Shown: in pieces, positions 41,638-49,721 of the stretch
Layout of the letters: each line of letters starts with the position of its first letter
Position numbering within the stretch: position 1 is the stretch's first letter
Origin: Baekduia alba
Lineage (GTDB): Bacteria > Actinomycetota > Thermoleophilia > Solirubrobacterales > Solirubrobacteraceae
Assembly (NCBI RefSeq): GCF_028416635.1
Contig: NZ_CP114013.1
Coordinates: 1,984,001-2,048,000, forward strand
Direction of reading: 5' to 3'
DNA: 64,000 nt
Made by a program: the position numbers and the translations under genes
Notes under the pieces: model-generated
What the model saw: the letters and a program-made list of their open reading frames with translations, nothing else
Database searches by the model: none
Told to the model about the DNA's origin: nothing

Positions 41638-42537
41638 ATGGTGAACCTCCGTCAGCTCGAGTGCTTCGTGGCCGCGGCCGACGCCGGGACGATGACGGCG
41701 GCGGCGAGCAGGTTGTACGTGTCGCAGTCGGCGATCTCGCTCGCCGTCGGCCAGCTCGAGCGCTCGCTCGGCACGCAGCTCTTCATCCGCGAGAAGGCGC
41801 GCGGGCTGCGGCTGACGGCCGCGGGGCGGCGTCTGCTGCCGGAGGCGCGCAGCCTGCTGGCGCACGCCGAGGAGGTTCGCACCGCGGGGGAGGAGGCCGG
41901 CGGCGGCCTGCGCGGGTCGCTGACCGTCGGCTGCTTTCGCACCGCCGCGCCGTTCGTGCTGCCGGAGCTGCTGGAGACCTTCGCGATCGAGCAGCCCGAC
42001 GTCGCGCTCGACTTCATCGAGGGCCCGTCGGACGCGCTGGCCGACGCGCTCCTGGAGGGCCGCTGCGAGATCGCGTTGTTGTATGACCAGGACCTGCGTG
42101 CGGGGATCGCCACGGAGCCGGTGCGGACGATGCGGCCCTACGCGCTGATGTCGCCCGAGCATCCGCTGTCGGACCGCGAGTCCGTGACCGTGGCCGAGAT
42201 CGCCCCGCACCCGATGATCATGCTCGACGTCCCACCGAGCAAGGACTACTACAACGACCTCTTCCGCCTGGCGGGCGCCGAGCCCAACGTCCGCCACTAC
42301 GCGTCCAGCTACGAGCTGGTCCGCGCGCTGGTCGGCCGCAACCTCGGCTGGGCGCCGCTGCTCAGCCGCCCCCGGGTCGACCGCAGCTACGAGGGTCGGC
42401 TGCTGGTCCAGGTGCCGTTCAGCGACGAGCCGCTGGCCAACCAGCTCGTGCTCGCCTGGCCCGACGGCATCCGCCTGACGCGCCGCGCGCGAGCGTTCGC
42501 CGAGCTGTGTCGCAGGGTGGTGCCCGCGGCGGGGTGA
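41638..42537 (+). CDS. LysR-family regulator of the P450 operon
   Basis: 299 residues from ATG 41638 (an earlier in-frame start at 41617 would overlap the operator region). The N-terminal HTH 'RQLECFVAAADAGTMTAAAS' then 'RLYVSQSAISLAVGQLE' is textbook LysR; the effector domain begins near 'GSLTVGCFRTAAPFVLP'. It is divergent from the P450/ferredoxin/reductase operon with a T-N11-A palindrome in the 87-base gap, so it most likely activates that operon with an aromatic inducer. It is the last gene before the attR-like repeat. Confidence 0.87.
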   Translation: MVNLRQLECFVAAADAGTMTAAASRLYVSQSAISLAVGQLERSLGTQLFIREKARGLRLTAAGRRLLPEARSLLAHAEEVRTAGEEAGGGLRGSLTVGCFRTAAPFVLPELLETFAIEQPDVALDFIEGPSDALADALLEGRCEIALLYDQDLRAGIATEPVRTMRPYALMSPEHPLSDRESVTVAEIAPHPMIMLDVPPSKDYYNDLFRLAGAEPNVRHYASSYELVRALVGRNLGWAPLLSRPRVDRSYEGRLLVQVPFSDEPLANQLVLAWPDGIRLTRRARAFAELCRRVVPAAG

Positions 42538-42651
42538 AGCGACGACCCGGTCCGATCTTCGGTCCAAATCGAGCGCAACTCTCAGGCACTCGCAGACCAC
42601 GACCCCTCGGACACAAACGTCACACGCCCGAGCGACACCCCCTTGTCCTCG

Positions 42652-42727
42652 CTGGGGCCGGGCGGTCGCAGGTTGAGATCCTGTCTCCCCGACTAGAGGA
42701 AAAGGCCAGCGTTTGCGGGCTTTTTGC
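42652..42727 (+). repeat. attR-like degenerate copy of tRNA-Pro 3' end and terminator
   Basis: 42652-42692 matches the tRNA-Pro 3' half (3960-4001) except for one missing base in the anticodon loop and CAA to GAG in the T loop. Then AAAAGGCCAGC-GTTT-GCGGGC-TTTTT repeats the tRNA terminator in altered form. No acceptor 5' half is present, so it cannot be a tRNA. Mutations suggest an old integration event. An integrase remnant of the 14-kb type lies within 500 bases. Confidence 0.75.
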
Positions 42728-42755
42728 GTGTTCGGAGGCGGGTCGGCCAGCCGGC

Positions 42756-42779
42756 TTGCGGTACAAATTGCGGTACAAA
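42756..42779 (+). repeat. 12-bp tandem direct repeat (possible integrase arm sites)
   Basis: TTGCGGTACAAA occurs twice back to back, 64 bases after the attR-like repeat. Short direct repeats beside an att core commonly serve as arm-type binding sites for tyrosine integrases. No third copy was noticed in the window. Confidence 0.5.
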
Positions 42780-43119
42780 TCGTGCACCACATCGGCGCCC
42801 GCTGCCTCTCCCTGGGCCGCGATGTGCCGTCAGCTCAGCCGGCCGCGAGCGGTCGGCTTGCGACTCGCGGTCATCGCGATCGTCGTCGGCGTCGTTCGCC
42901 GGCATCGCGTCACGTCGGGCAAGGCGATCCTGCTCGGCCTCGTCGAGGGCCGCGTCCGGATCGATCGCCGGCGCGTCGCGCACGAGCGCTGCGTCGTAGG
43001 GGACGACGAGTTCACCGTCGTCCTCGACGATCCCGTCCAGCGGCACGATCGACTCGTGCCGGCCGAACGGCCCAACTCTGCGGCGCTACCGCAGCATCAC
43101 GGGATCGGCGCTTCTCGTG
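42780..43119. other. No clear gene
   Basis: No supported gene. On the minus strand a short frame reads 'DGIVEDDGELVVPYDAALVR' with an acidic character that looks protein-like, but no start signal, family or intact length supports it; it may be debris of the element whose integrase lies next to it. Confidence 0.3.
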
Positions 43120-43540
43120 GGCTGGAGCGAGGCTGCCAGCGCTTGTGACTCGGGGGAGGGCAAGTCGGACGAGTCGACGCGCCGGTCGGTCCCGGTCGCC
43201 GACGAGGCTTTCGATGTGCTGAAGGTCTGGAAGGAGCGCAGCGCCCACAGCGCGCCCGACGATCTCGTCGTCTGCCACCCGGAGTCGGGCAAGGAGCTGG
43301 ATCGCTCCAAAGTGACGCGGAGGTTCAGGCAGGCGTGCCGCGATGCCGGCGTTCGAGTCATCCGCTTTCACGACCTGCGACACACCTTCGGGACTCAGAA
43401 GGCCGCCGCCGGTCATCCGCTGCGCGAAGACCACCCAGATCTACTCGCATTATCAGCCGTCGGAGCGTGAGGTGGAGATGGTTAGCGAGGCGTTCGCGCG
43501 GCGGCGGGCGTCTGATGATCCTGGCGGTGCCGGGCGATGA
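43120..43540 (+). pseudogene. Integrase remnant, paralog of the one at 14 kb
   Basis: From about 43144 the DNA matches the 3' third of the 14-kb integrase: 'DESTRRSVPVADEAFDVLKV', 'CHPESGKELDRSKVTRRFRQ' and 'VIRFHDLRHTFGTQKAAAG'. The segment holding 'FIQEMMGHADAK' is deleted with a frame change, and 'TTQIYSHYQPSEREVEMV' continues in another frame. The N-terminal two-thirds, including box I, is missing. At the 14-kb frameshift site this copy keeps the extra base (GGGCAAGTC), which shows where the 14-kb copy lost one. Confidence 0.82.
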
Positions 43541-43730
43541 TGCGCTTCCTTTGTCTACCGACGCCGCAATTTGCGGTGTCGGACGTCAGGCGGCCCCACA
43601 TGCCACCACTGCACGGCACCTGAGAAATATTCGTATCGTCAGCGGATTCTGGCGCTGCCAGAGGGACACCCGCGCTGTTCTGCCAGCGGTGAACCCTGAC
43701 CGTGCCGGTCGATCACTACCGTCCGGTCTC

Positions 43731-44456
43731 ATGACGACGATTACCACGCGCACGGTTGAGTATCTGGCCGACGGTCTGACGATGCTCGGGCACCTCGCCC
43801 TTCCGGCCGGTACTGACCGCCGGCCCGCGGTGCTGCTTGGACCAGAGGGCACGGGGCTCAGCGACGTCGAGCGCCGCCGGGCCGACACCCTCGCCGAACT
43901 GGGGTACGTGGCGCTTGCCTTCGACATCCATGGCGGACGCTATTTGGGCGACCCCGAGGAGATGCTGGCCCGTTGCATGCCGTTGCTCGCCGACCCAGAT
44001 CGGATGCGAGGCATCGGCCACGCGGCGCTCGACGTGTTGCGCACCGAACCGCGGACCGACCCCGACCGGATCGCCGCCGTCGGCTACGGCACCGGGGGCG
44101 CCATCGCGCTGGAACTCGGGCGCGATGGCGTCAACCTGCGCGCGATCGGGACAGTCAACGCAACCATCACGGGCCGACCGGGCGAGGCGGCGCGCATTCG
44201 CTGCCCGGTGTGGGCCGGGGTCGGGTCGGAAGACCCGATCATGCCGCCCGCGCAACGGGACGCGTTCACCGCTGAGATGCAGGCCGCGGGCGTCGACTGG
44301 CGCCTCGTGGTCTACGGCGGCGCCTTGCACGCCTTCCACCACCCGCCGGTCGACCACCCCACGGTCCCCGGCGTCGGATACCACCCGCGGCATGCGCAGC
44401 GAGCCTGGCGCGACGTCGTCGACCTGCTCGCCGAGTGCCTGCCCGTGACGGAGTGA
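43731..44456 (+). CDS. Dienelactone-hydrolase-like protein lacking the nucleophile
   Basis: 241 residues from ATG 43731. The DLH fold is recognisable: 'RRPAVLLGPEGTGLSDVERR', 'LAELGYVALAFDIHGGRYLG', 'RCPVWAGVGSEDPIMPPAQR' (acid) and 'VVYGGALHAFHHPPVD' (His). The nucleophile elbow, normally G-x-C-x-G-G, is GYGTGG, with Gly120 at the Cys/Ser position. Asp and His remain. It may have lost hydrolase activity, use another mechanism or act as a binding protein. A monocistronic gene, just outside the att-like repeat. Confidence 0.72.
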   Translation: MTTITTRTVEYLADGLTMLGHLALPAGTDRRPAVLLGPEGTGLSDVERRRADTLAELGYVALAFDIHGGRYLGDPEEMLARCMPLLADPDRMRGIGHAALDVLRTEPRTDPDRIAAVGYGTGGAIALELGRDGVNLRAIGTVNATITGRPGEAARIRCPVWAGVGSEDPIMPPAQRDAFTAEMQAAGVDWRLVVYGGALHAFHHPPVDHPTVPGVGYHPRHAQRAWRDVVDLLAECLPVTE

Positions 44457-44576
44457 TCTGGTCAGTCCAAACTCGGGCACCCACTGACCAGTCAGCACGG
44501 CAGGTTTCTGGCATACGCGGTCCCATCGCTTCAGCGGCGCAGGACGCTGACGACTCGTCCTCCGCCGAGTGCGAAT

Positions 44577-44726
44577 CTACTGAGGGAGGACAGCACGGCG
44601 GTGCTGATCGACGTCGGAAGTCGTCGTCGGTGTCCGCCCACGAAGCCGCCACGCCACCCCCGCGGCCCCAACCACGCCCTTCGCATCCTGTTTCCCCGAC
44701 GACAAGGAATGGAGCTTGGTGGGCAC
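44577..44726 (-). CDS. Short ORF behind conserved leader
   Basis: GTG 44726 follows GGAGGAGG and the two-hairpin leader in the same arrangement as the ArdC-like gene at 8279. The 49-residue product begins MPTKLHSLSSGKQDAKGVVG, basic and of no known family. It may be the truncated start of a gene whose body has been lost, with only leader and N-terminus surviving. Confidence 0.35.
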   Translation of the reverse strand: MPTKLHSLSSGKQDAKGVVGAAGVAWRLRGRTPTTTSDVDQHRRAVLPQ

Positions 44727-44742
44727 GGGAGCCTCCTCCTTC

Positions 44743-44819
44743 CGAGGTCCCGCCCGGTGCGGGACCGATCCCGGTCCCACCGCGCGCACGGACGCGTGCC
44801 GTATTGGGGCTGGGTCGGT
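44743..44819 (-). promoter_or_regulatory. Conserved two-hairpin leader, copy B
   Basis: Minus strand: GCACG-CGTC-CGTGC (44786-44799), then GGTCCCGC-ACCGG-GCGGGACC (44746-44766), TCGG, GGAGGAGG and GTG at 44726. Both stems and loops are identical to copy A at 8295-8370, while linker bases differ at about a dozen positions. The pattern, stems fixed and linkers drifting, is what a functional RNA structure would show, though two copies are too few to prove it. Confidence 0.6.
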
Positions 44820-44900
44820 TCCCGCAATGGACCGCGAGGAACGGTCACACGCGCCGCCGCGTGGGTGGCGTGCCCCGCGCCACCCGGATAGCGTTGGTCC

Positions 44901-45455
44901 ATGGCGGACGCGATCGAGAACCCGCGGACGGGTCAGCGCATGGCGTTCGTCACCGAGCAGCCGGAGCTGTTGGAGATCGAGACGGTCAACCCGGCGTCCT
45001 CGGTACGTGAGCCGGTGCACGTCCATCCGCTGCAGGAGAGCGGTGCTCGGGTGAGCGCGGGGACGCTGCGGTTCTGCGTCGACGGGGTCGAGCGCGCGGT
45101 CGCGGCCGGCGAGTCGATCGTGATCCCGGCCAACACCCCGCACCACTTCTGGAACGACGGGTCCGCCGATGCGCACGCCGTGCAGTGGTTCCGTCCGGCG
45201 CTCAGGAGCCGCGAGTTCTTCGAGACGCTGTTCGCCCTGGCGCGCGACGGAAAGATCGACGCAAAGGGGATGCCGAGCCTCCTGCAGCTCGCCGTGACGA
45301 TCCCCGAGTTCTCTCAGGAGATCCGCACGACCACCCCGCCCTGGCCGGTCCAGCGGGCGCTGGTGGCGCTGCTGGCTCCCATCGCGCGCCGACGCGGGTA
45401 CCGCGGCGTGTACCGCGGGTCGGAACACGCGCCCGCGGACGCACCGTCGCGATAG
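44901..45455 (+). CDS. Cupin-domain protein
   Basis: 184 residues from ATG 44901. 'EPVHVHPLQESGARVSAGTL' carries the HxH and downstream Glu/Gly positions of cupin motif 1 and 'GESIVIPANTPHHFWNDGSA' the His of motif 2. The C-terminal 60 residues are helical ('FFETLFALARDGKIDAKGMP', 'VQRALVALLAPIARRRGYRG'). Such cupin-plus-helix proteins are common in actinobacteria and of unknown function. It stands alone between the leader region and the PadR operon. Confidence 0.7.
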   Translation: MADAIENPRTGQRMAFVTEQPELLEIETVNPASSVREPVHVHPLQESGARVSAGTLRFCVDGVERAVAAGESIVIPANTPHHFWNDGSADAHAVQWFRPALRSREFFETLFALARDGKIDAKGMPSLLQLAVTIPEFSQEIRTTTPPWPVQRALVALLAPIARRRGYRGVYRGSEHAPADAPSR

Positions 45456-45593
45456 CCCAGCAGGCACGAGCCGCCACGCGCGGCAATGGGACGTCAAGCG
45501 AGGTCGGCCGCGGACGGCGTGATGTGGGAGCCGGTCCGCCGCGCCGGGCAGTGGCGGACACGCGGGCTTGTGCCGCCGCTACTCATTGCTACT

Positions 45594-45612
45594 ATGTACT
45601 GGTAGTCAACAT
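45594..45612. promoter_or_regulatory. PadR operator-like inverted repeat
   Basis: ATGT at 45594-45597 and ACAT at 45609-45612 flank an 11-base centre, about 25 bases before the PadR GTG. ATGT/ACAT arms are usual for PadR operators, although the spacing is longer than the typical 8. Autoregulation is likely. Confidence 0.4.
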
Positions 45613-45636
45613 CGCTAGGTAGTCCAAGGAGGTTCG

Positions 45637-45966
45637 GTGAGCAAGCAGATGACGGAGATGCTCAAGGGCACGTTGGAGGGCATCGTGCTCGCGATCCTGT
45701 CCGTGCAGCCCGCGTACGGATACGAGATCACGGCGCGGCTGCGGGAGCAGGGCTTCTCCGACATCGCCGAGGGCACCGTCTATGCGCTGCTTGTCCGAGT
45801 CGAGCAGCGCGGTCTCGTCGACGTGGAGAAGGTCCCGTCTGAGAAGGGGCCGCCGCGCAAGGTGTACACGCTCAACGCCACGGGACAGGCCTATCTCGAA
45901 GAGTTCTGGAGGACGTGGAGCTTCCTCTCTGAACGACTGGAACAGCTCCACGAAGGAGGCAAGTGA
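45637..45966 (+). CDS. PadR-family transcriptional repressor
   Basis: 109 residues from GTG 45637 with AAGGAGG upstream. 'LEGIVLAILSVQPAYGYEIT' followed by 'IAEGTVYALLVRVEQRGLVD' and 'PPRKVYTLNATGQAYL' is the PadR winged helix with its characteristic Tyr-rich strand. It heads an operon with a DUF1048 protein and a two-gene ABC exporter. PadR/DUF1048/ABC sets usually respond to drugs or cell-envelope stress, with PadR as local repressor. Confidence 0.85.
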   Translation: MSKQMTEMLKGTLEGIVLAILSVQPAYGYEITARLREQGFSDIAEGTVYALLVRVEQRGLVDVEKVPSEKGPPRKVYTLNATGQAYLEEFWRTWSFLSERLEQLHEGGK

Positions 45967-45967
45967 A

Positions 45968-46339
45968 ATGGCAGCGAAATGGATCGAGCTGGTCACCGGG
46001 TCGCTCGAGCAGAAGAAGCAGTACAGGCAGTACAAGGCTCGCATCGAGGCCCTGCCCGAGCCGTACGGCACCGTCGCGAAGGCGCTGGAGCGGTATTTCA
46101 TGTACTACGGGGGCATCACGGACGGTGACACCGCCGTCAAGATGATGGGCGACTTCGCCGATCTCTGGGACCGCGCGGTCGCCGACGGAACACCGGTGCG
46201 CTCGATCGTCGGGGAGGACCCGGTCGAGTTCGCCGAGACGTTCGTCCAGGCCTACGCCGGCACCCAGTGGATCGACAAGGAACGTGCCCGCCTGACCAAG
46301 GCGATCGAAGAGGCCGAGCGCGCAGAGGAGGCCCGTTGA
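45968..46339 (+). CDS. DUF1048 protein
   Basis: 123 residues from ATG 45968, one base after the PadR stop. 'QYKARIEALPEPYGTVAKAL' and 'ERYFMYYGGITDGDTAVKMM' are the hallmarks of DUF1048, a small helical family that almost always follows a PadR gene. 'VGEDPVEFAETFVQAY' and 'QWIDKERARLTKAIEEAE' complete it. It may bind the PadR ligand or the exporter. It overlaps the ATPase start by one base (TGATG). Confidence 0.82.
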   Translation: MAAKWIELVTGSLEQKKQYRQYKARIEALPEPYGTVAKALERYFMYYGGITDGDTAVKMMGDFADLWDRAVADGTPVRSIVGEDPVEFAETFVQAYAGTQWIDKERARLTKAIEEAERAEEAR

Positions 46340-47157
46340 TGTCGGTTCAGACGGCGGCAGCGCCCGCGATCCGGGTGACGGGCCTGGTCAAGTCGTATGA
46401 GAAGCTGGAGGTGTTGCGCAGCGTGGACTTCGACGTGGCACGCGGCAGCATCTTCGCCCTGCTCGGCTCCAACGGGGCGGGCAAGACCACGGTCGTGAAG
46501 ATCCTGTCCACGCTGCTCAAGGCCGACGCGGGGACGGCCCGCGTCAACGGCTTCGACGTCTCCACGCAGGCTGCGGACGTGCGGGAGTCCATCAGCCTCA
46601 CCGGCCAGTTCGCGGCCGTCGACGAGATCCTCAGCGGGCGGGAGAACCTGGTGCTGGTCGCCCAGCTGCGGCACCTCGACGGGGACCCGGGCGCGATCGC
46701 CGACGGCTTGCTCGAACGCTTCTCGCTGACCGACGCGGCCGCGCGGAAGGTGTCGACGTACTCGGGCGGCATGCGCCGCCGCCTGGACATCGCGATGAGC
46801 CTCGTCGGCAATCCGCCGGTGATCTTCCTCGACGAGCCGACGACCGGGCTGGACCCCCAGGGGCGCAGCGAGGTGTGGCAGGCGGTCAGGGAGCTTGCCG
46901 AGCACGGGACGACGGTGCTGCTCACGACGCAGTACCTGGACGAGGCCGAGCAGCTCGCCGACCGGATCGCGATCCTCGACGAGGGTCGGATCATCGTGAA
47001 CGGCACCCTCGCCGAGCTCAAGCAGCTGCTTCCGCCCGCCAAGGTGGAGTACGTCGAGAAGCAGCCGACCCTCGAAGACGTCTTCCTCACCCTCGTCGGT
47101 GACGACGCCAAGAACCACGACGCCGGCAATGGCCGCAGCGTCGGCACGCACGAGTAA
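46339..47157 (+). CDS. ABC exporter ATP-binding protein (DrrA-like)
   Basis: 272 residues. Walker A GSNGAGKTT, signature YSGGMRRRLDIAMSL, Walker B 'VIFLDEPTTGLD', and the DrrA-like C-terminal segment 'KVEYVEKQPTLEDVFLTLVG'. The YSGGM signature and this tail typify daunorubicin-resistance-type exporters. It energises efflux through the permease encoded nine bases downstream. The final His/Asn/Asp-rich residues are not conserved in the family. Confidence 0.88.
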   Translation: MSVQTAAAPAIRVTGLVKSYEKLEVLRSVDFDVARGSIFALLGSNGAGKTTVVKILSTLLKADAGTARVNGFDVSTQAADVRESISLTGQFAAVDEILSGRENLVLVAQLRHLDGDPGAIADGLLERFSLTDAAARKVSTYSGGMRRRLDIAMSLVGNPPVIFLDEPTTGLDPQGRSEVWQAVRELAEHGTTVLLTTQYLDEAEQLADRIAILDEGRIIVNGTLAELKQLLPPAKVEYVEKQPTLEDVFLTLVGDDAKNHDAGNGRSVGTHE

Positions 47158-47166
47158 GGACCAACG

Positions 47167-47931
47167 ATGACCAAGCACTTCTTCGGCGACACCGCGGTCC
47201 TGCTGCGACGGTCCCTGCGCCACATCACGCGCAGCCCGGACACCATCATCACGACCGCGATCATGCCGATCGCCTTCCTGCTGCTGTTCGTGTACGTGTT
47301 CGGCGGCGCGATCGACGCAGGGTCGGATTCGTACGTGAACTACCTGCTGCCCGGCATCCTGCTCATCACCGTCGCGTCGGGCATCTCCTACACCGCATTC
47401 CGGCTCTTCCTGGACATGCAGAGCGGCATCTTCGAGCGATTCCAGTCGATGCCGATCGCGCGGCCGTCTGTCCTGTGGGCGCACGTGTTGACCTCGCTGG
47501 TCGCCAACCTGATCTCGGTCGTGGTCGTCGTGCTCGTCGCGCTCCTCATCGGCTTCCACTCGGGCGCCGGCGTGCTGGCGTGGCTGGCGATCGCCGGCAT
47601 CCTGCTGCTGTTCACCCTGATGTTGACGTGGATCGCCGTGATCCCCGGTCTGTCCGCGAAGTCCGCGGACGGCGTGAGCGCGTTCTCCTATCCGCTCATC
47701 CTGCTGCCGTTCATCAGCTCGGCCTTCGTGCCCACCGACTCGATGCCCGGCGCGGTGCGCGCCTTCGCCGAGAACCAGCCCGTGACGTCCATCGCCAACG
47801 CGATCCGCGACCTGTTCGCCCAGCAGCCGGTCGGCAGCGACATCTGGACCGCCCTGGCCTGGTGCGTCGGCATCCTCATCGTCGCCTACAGCTACGCCAT
47901 GGTCGCGTACCGTCGCAGGATCGCCTCGTAG
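47167..47931 (+). CDS. ABC-2 type exporter permease (DrrB-like)
   Basis: 254 residues. Six hydrophobic helices, e.g. 'TTAIMPIAFLLLFVYVFGGA', 'LISVVVVVLVALLIGFHSGA', 'WLAIAGILLLFTLMLTWIAV', and the ABC-2 signature 'PVTSIANAIRDLF'. It forms the membrane part of the efflux pump with the DrrA-like ATPase. The likely substrate is a hydrophobic or amphipathic toxic compound. Last gene of the PadR operon; convergent with the minus-strand gene at 47966. Confidence 0.87.
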   Translation: MTKHFFGDTAVLLRRSLRHITRSPDTIITTAIMPIAFLLLFVYVFGGAIDAGSDSYVNYLLPGILLITVASGISYTAFRLFLDMQSGIFERFQSMPIARPSVLWAHVLTSLVANLISVVVVVLVALLIGFHSGAGVLAWLAIAGILLLFTLMLTWIAVIPGLSAKSADGVSAFSYPLILLPFISSAFVPTDSMPGAVRAFAENQPVTSIANAIRDLFAQQPVGSDIWTALAWCVGILIVAYSYAMVAYRRRIAS

Positions 47932-47965
47932 AGCGAACGGAGCTTCTACAGGCTGGGTCGGGCGC

Positions 47966-48361
47966 TCACGCCGTGCGTACCGATCGCGTGAAGCCGGCCT
48001 CGAGGTCGGCGGCCGCGATCTGCTGATGGAAGCGCTTGTGTACCCAGTGGCGCTCGCCCAGGAGGTTCAGCTCGGCCCATCGGCCCGACACCGGGCCGAG
48101 CTGAGTCTGCCGCGGCAGCGTGGCCACCAGCGACTTGGGCTTGGCACCGCCCGATGCCTTGCTGGCGTCGAGCACATGGATGGCGTCCCGGGTGACCACC
48201 AGGCAGCGGTACTTGATCCAGAACATCGTGAGGCCCGTGAGGTAGGTCACGAGGAAGAACCAGAAGTTGGGTGCGGCCTGGCAGATGAAAGCCTGCCGGA
48301 TCTCGCTGTCCGGGGGCAGGAACGGCGCCGAGCGCTCCGCCAGGTCGGGTCGCGGTGGCAT
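47966..48361 (-). CDS. Hypothetical membrane protein, PH-like
   Basis: 131 residues from ATG 48361, which shares a base with the CorA stop (TGATG). A proline-rich start is followed by one or two membrane helices ('APNFWFFLVTYLTGLTMFWI') and then 'YRCLVVTRDAIHVLDASKAS' and 'LVATLPRQTQLGPVSGRW', a short beta-rich segment reminiscent of bacterial PH domains. Translationally coupled to CorA, so it may be an accessory of the transporter; this link is only positional. Confidence 0.6.
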   Translation of the reverse strand: MPPRPDLAERSAPFLPPDSEIRQAFICQAAPNFWFFLVTYLTGLTMFWIKYRCLVVTRDAIHVLDASKASGGAKPKSLVATLPRQTQLGPVSGRWAELNLLGERHWVHKRFHQQIAAADLEAGFTRSVRTA

Positions 48362-49338
48362 CAGATCCAACGGCGCCGCTTGAACACCATGTAGAGCGTC
48401 AAGGACACCATGATCATGAGCGCGAGCGACAGCGGATAGCCGAGCTGCCAGTGCAGCTCGGGCATGTGGTCGAAGTTCATGCCGTAGACGGTGCCGACCA
48501 GCGTGGGCGCGAAGAGGATCGCGGCCCAGGCGGAGATCTTCTTGACCTCCTCGTTCTGGGCGTTGGAGACCTCGCTGAGCGCCTTGGTCTCCAGCGTGAG
48601 GTTGATGTCGAGGATGTTCTGCAGCAGTTGGCGGAAGCCGTCGGCCTGCTCTTGGACGCGGAGCGCGTGGTCCTGGACGTCGCGGAGGTACTTGCGTTCC
48701 TCGTCGTCGACGGCGGCCATCAGCTGGTCGATCATCCCGGGCAGCGGCTTGGTCGCACGCTGGAAGTAGATGACCTCGCGCGTGAGCTCGTAGATGCGCC
48801 GCGATGCGTCGGTGCTGACGTCGAAGACCTCGTCCTCGATCTCGTCGATGTCGTTCTCGACGCCGGCGACGACCGGCGCGTACGCGTCGACGACCCGGTC
48901 CATGATCGCGTGCAGCACGGCGACGGGACCACGGCGCAGGAGGTCGGGGCGCGCCTCGAGGTCGCGGCGGACGTCCCCGAGGCTGGGCGTCTCGCCGTGG
49001 CGGATGGTGATCACGAACTGCGGGCCGGCGAAGACGTGAACCTCGCCGAACTCGACGGTCTCGGTCGCATCGACATACCGCGCGGGTCGTAGGACGCAGA
49101 AGATCGTGTCGCCGTAGCGCTCGAGCTTGGAGCGCTGATGAGCGTTGACGGCGTCCTCGACGGCCAGCTCGTGGAGGTCGAACTCGCGCGTGACCTCGAC
49201 GAACTCCTCGGCCGTCGGGCGGTAGAGGCCGATCCACGCCATGCCACCGCCGTCGCGGCAGGCCTCGGCCATCGCGCTGAGATCCGGCGGCTCGATGACG
49301 CGCTCACCGTCGCGGTAGATGGCGCGGTCGACGATCAT
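48361..49338 (-). CDS. corA: CorA-family magnesium/divalent cation transporter
   Basis: 325 residues from ATG 49338 (a TTG three codons upstream is an alternative). The N-terminal cytosolic domain includes 'DLHELAVEDAVNAHQRSKLE'; a long stalk helix follows; the selectivity motif GMN occurs in 'VGTVYGMNFDHMPEL' between two C-terminal membrane helices, 'WAAILFAPTLVGTVYG' and 'LSLALMIMVSLTLYMVF'. All features and length fit CorA pentamers that carry Mg2+ or Co2+ into the cytosol. No riboswitch-like leader was evident. Confidence 0.9.
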   Translation of the reverse strand: MIVDRAIYRDGERVIEPPDLSAMAEACRDGGGMAWIGLYRPTAEEFVEVTREFDLHELAVEDAVNAHQRSKLERYGDTIFCVLRPARYVDATETVEFGEVHVFAGPQFVITIRHGETPSLGDVRRDLEARPDLLRRGPVAVLHAIMDRVVDAYAPVVAGVENDIDEIEDEVFDVSTDASRRIYELTREVIYFQRATKPLPGMIDQLMAAVDDEERKYLRDVQDHALRVQEQADGFRQLLQNILDINLTLETKALSEVSNAQNEEVKKISAWAAILFAPTLVGTVYGMNFDHMPELHWQLGYPLSLALMIMVSLTLYMVFKRRRWI

Positions 49339-49395
49339 CGGCAGCAACCTACCGCCAGGACCGGCCCGCGGGCCGGCTCTTGACGCGATCTGAAT

Positions 49396-49694
49396 GTGGC
49401 CAAGCGAAAGGACGCGCTCGTTCGGTCCGACACTCAGTGCCTGCCCGCTCTCCGATGGTCCCCTCTGGCACCGCTCTCACCGCGCGTCAGGGACGTCCGC
49501 CGGCGCACAGCGTTGGCGGACGTCCTGGAGCGCTACGCGGCGGGGTCGGGGACCGGCGCGACGCGAGCCTGGACCTCGCGTTCGAGCTGGACCGGGTCGA
49601 GGAGCGACTCGGGATGCGCGGGCGACGCGCTGCGGCGCGCGCGATCGCCGCGGGCGAGATCACGCCCGGAGTGACGCGGCGCGAGGAGCGCTAG
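49396..49694 (+). pseudogene. Possible frameshifted small gene
   Basis: From ATG 49396 one frame reads 'RTALADVLERYAAGSG', then, after a shift near 49548, a second reads 'RRDASLDLAFELDRVEERLG' and ends 'AAGEITPGVTRREER' at TGA 49694. The joined sequence looks like one short helical protein with a natural charged C-terminus, but no family is recognised and the first half is less convincing. It lies just upstream of the kdp sensor gene. Confidence 0.35.
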
Positions 49695-49721
49695 CCATGC
49701 CCGGCACTACGCTCCCTGCCA

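Larger units (their letters stand above)
44457..44900. other. Mostly noncoding; holds second leader copy and a small ORF
   Basis: No full-size gene. It contains the second two-hairpin leader (44743-44819) and, downstream of it on the minus strand, a 49-codon frame (44577-44726). The rest shows nothing recognisable; the segment before 44901 should contain the cupin promoter. Confidence 0.5.

Noticed and set aside
42693-43046. 117-aa minus-strand ORF in the att region
   Set aside because: Part is translation of the tandem repeat (FVPQFVPQ) and of the terminator; no supported gene.
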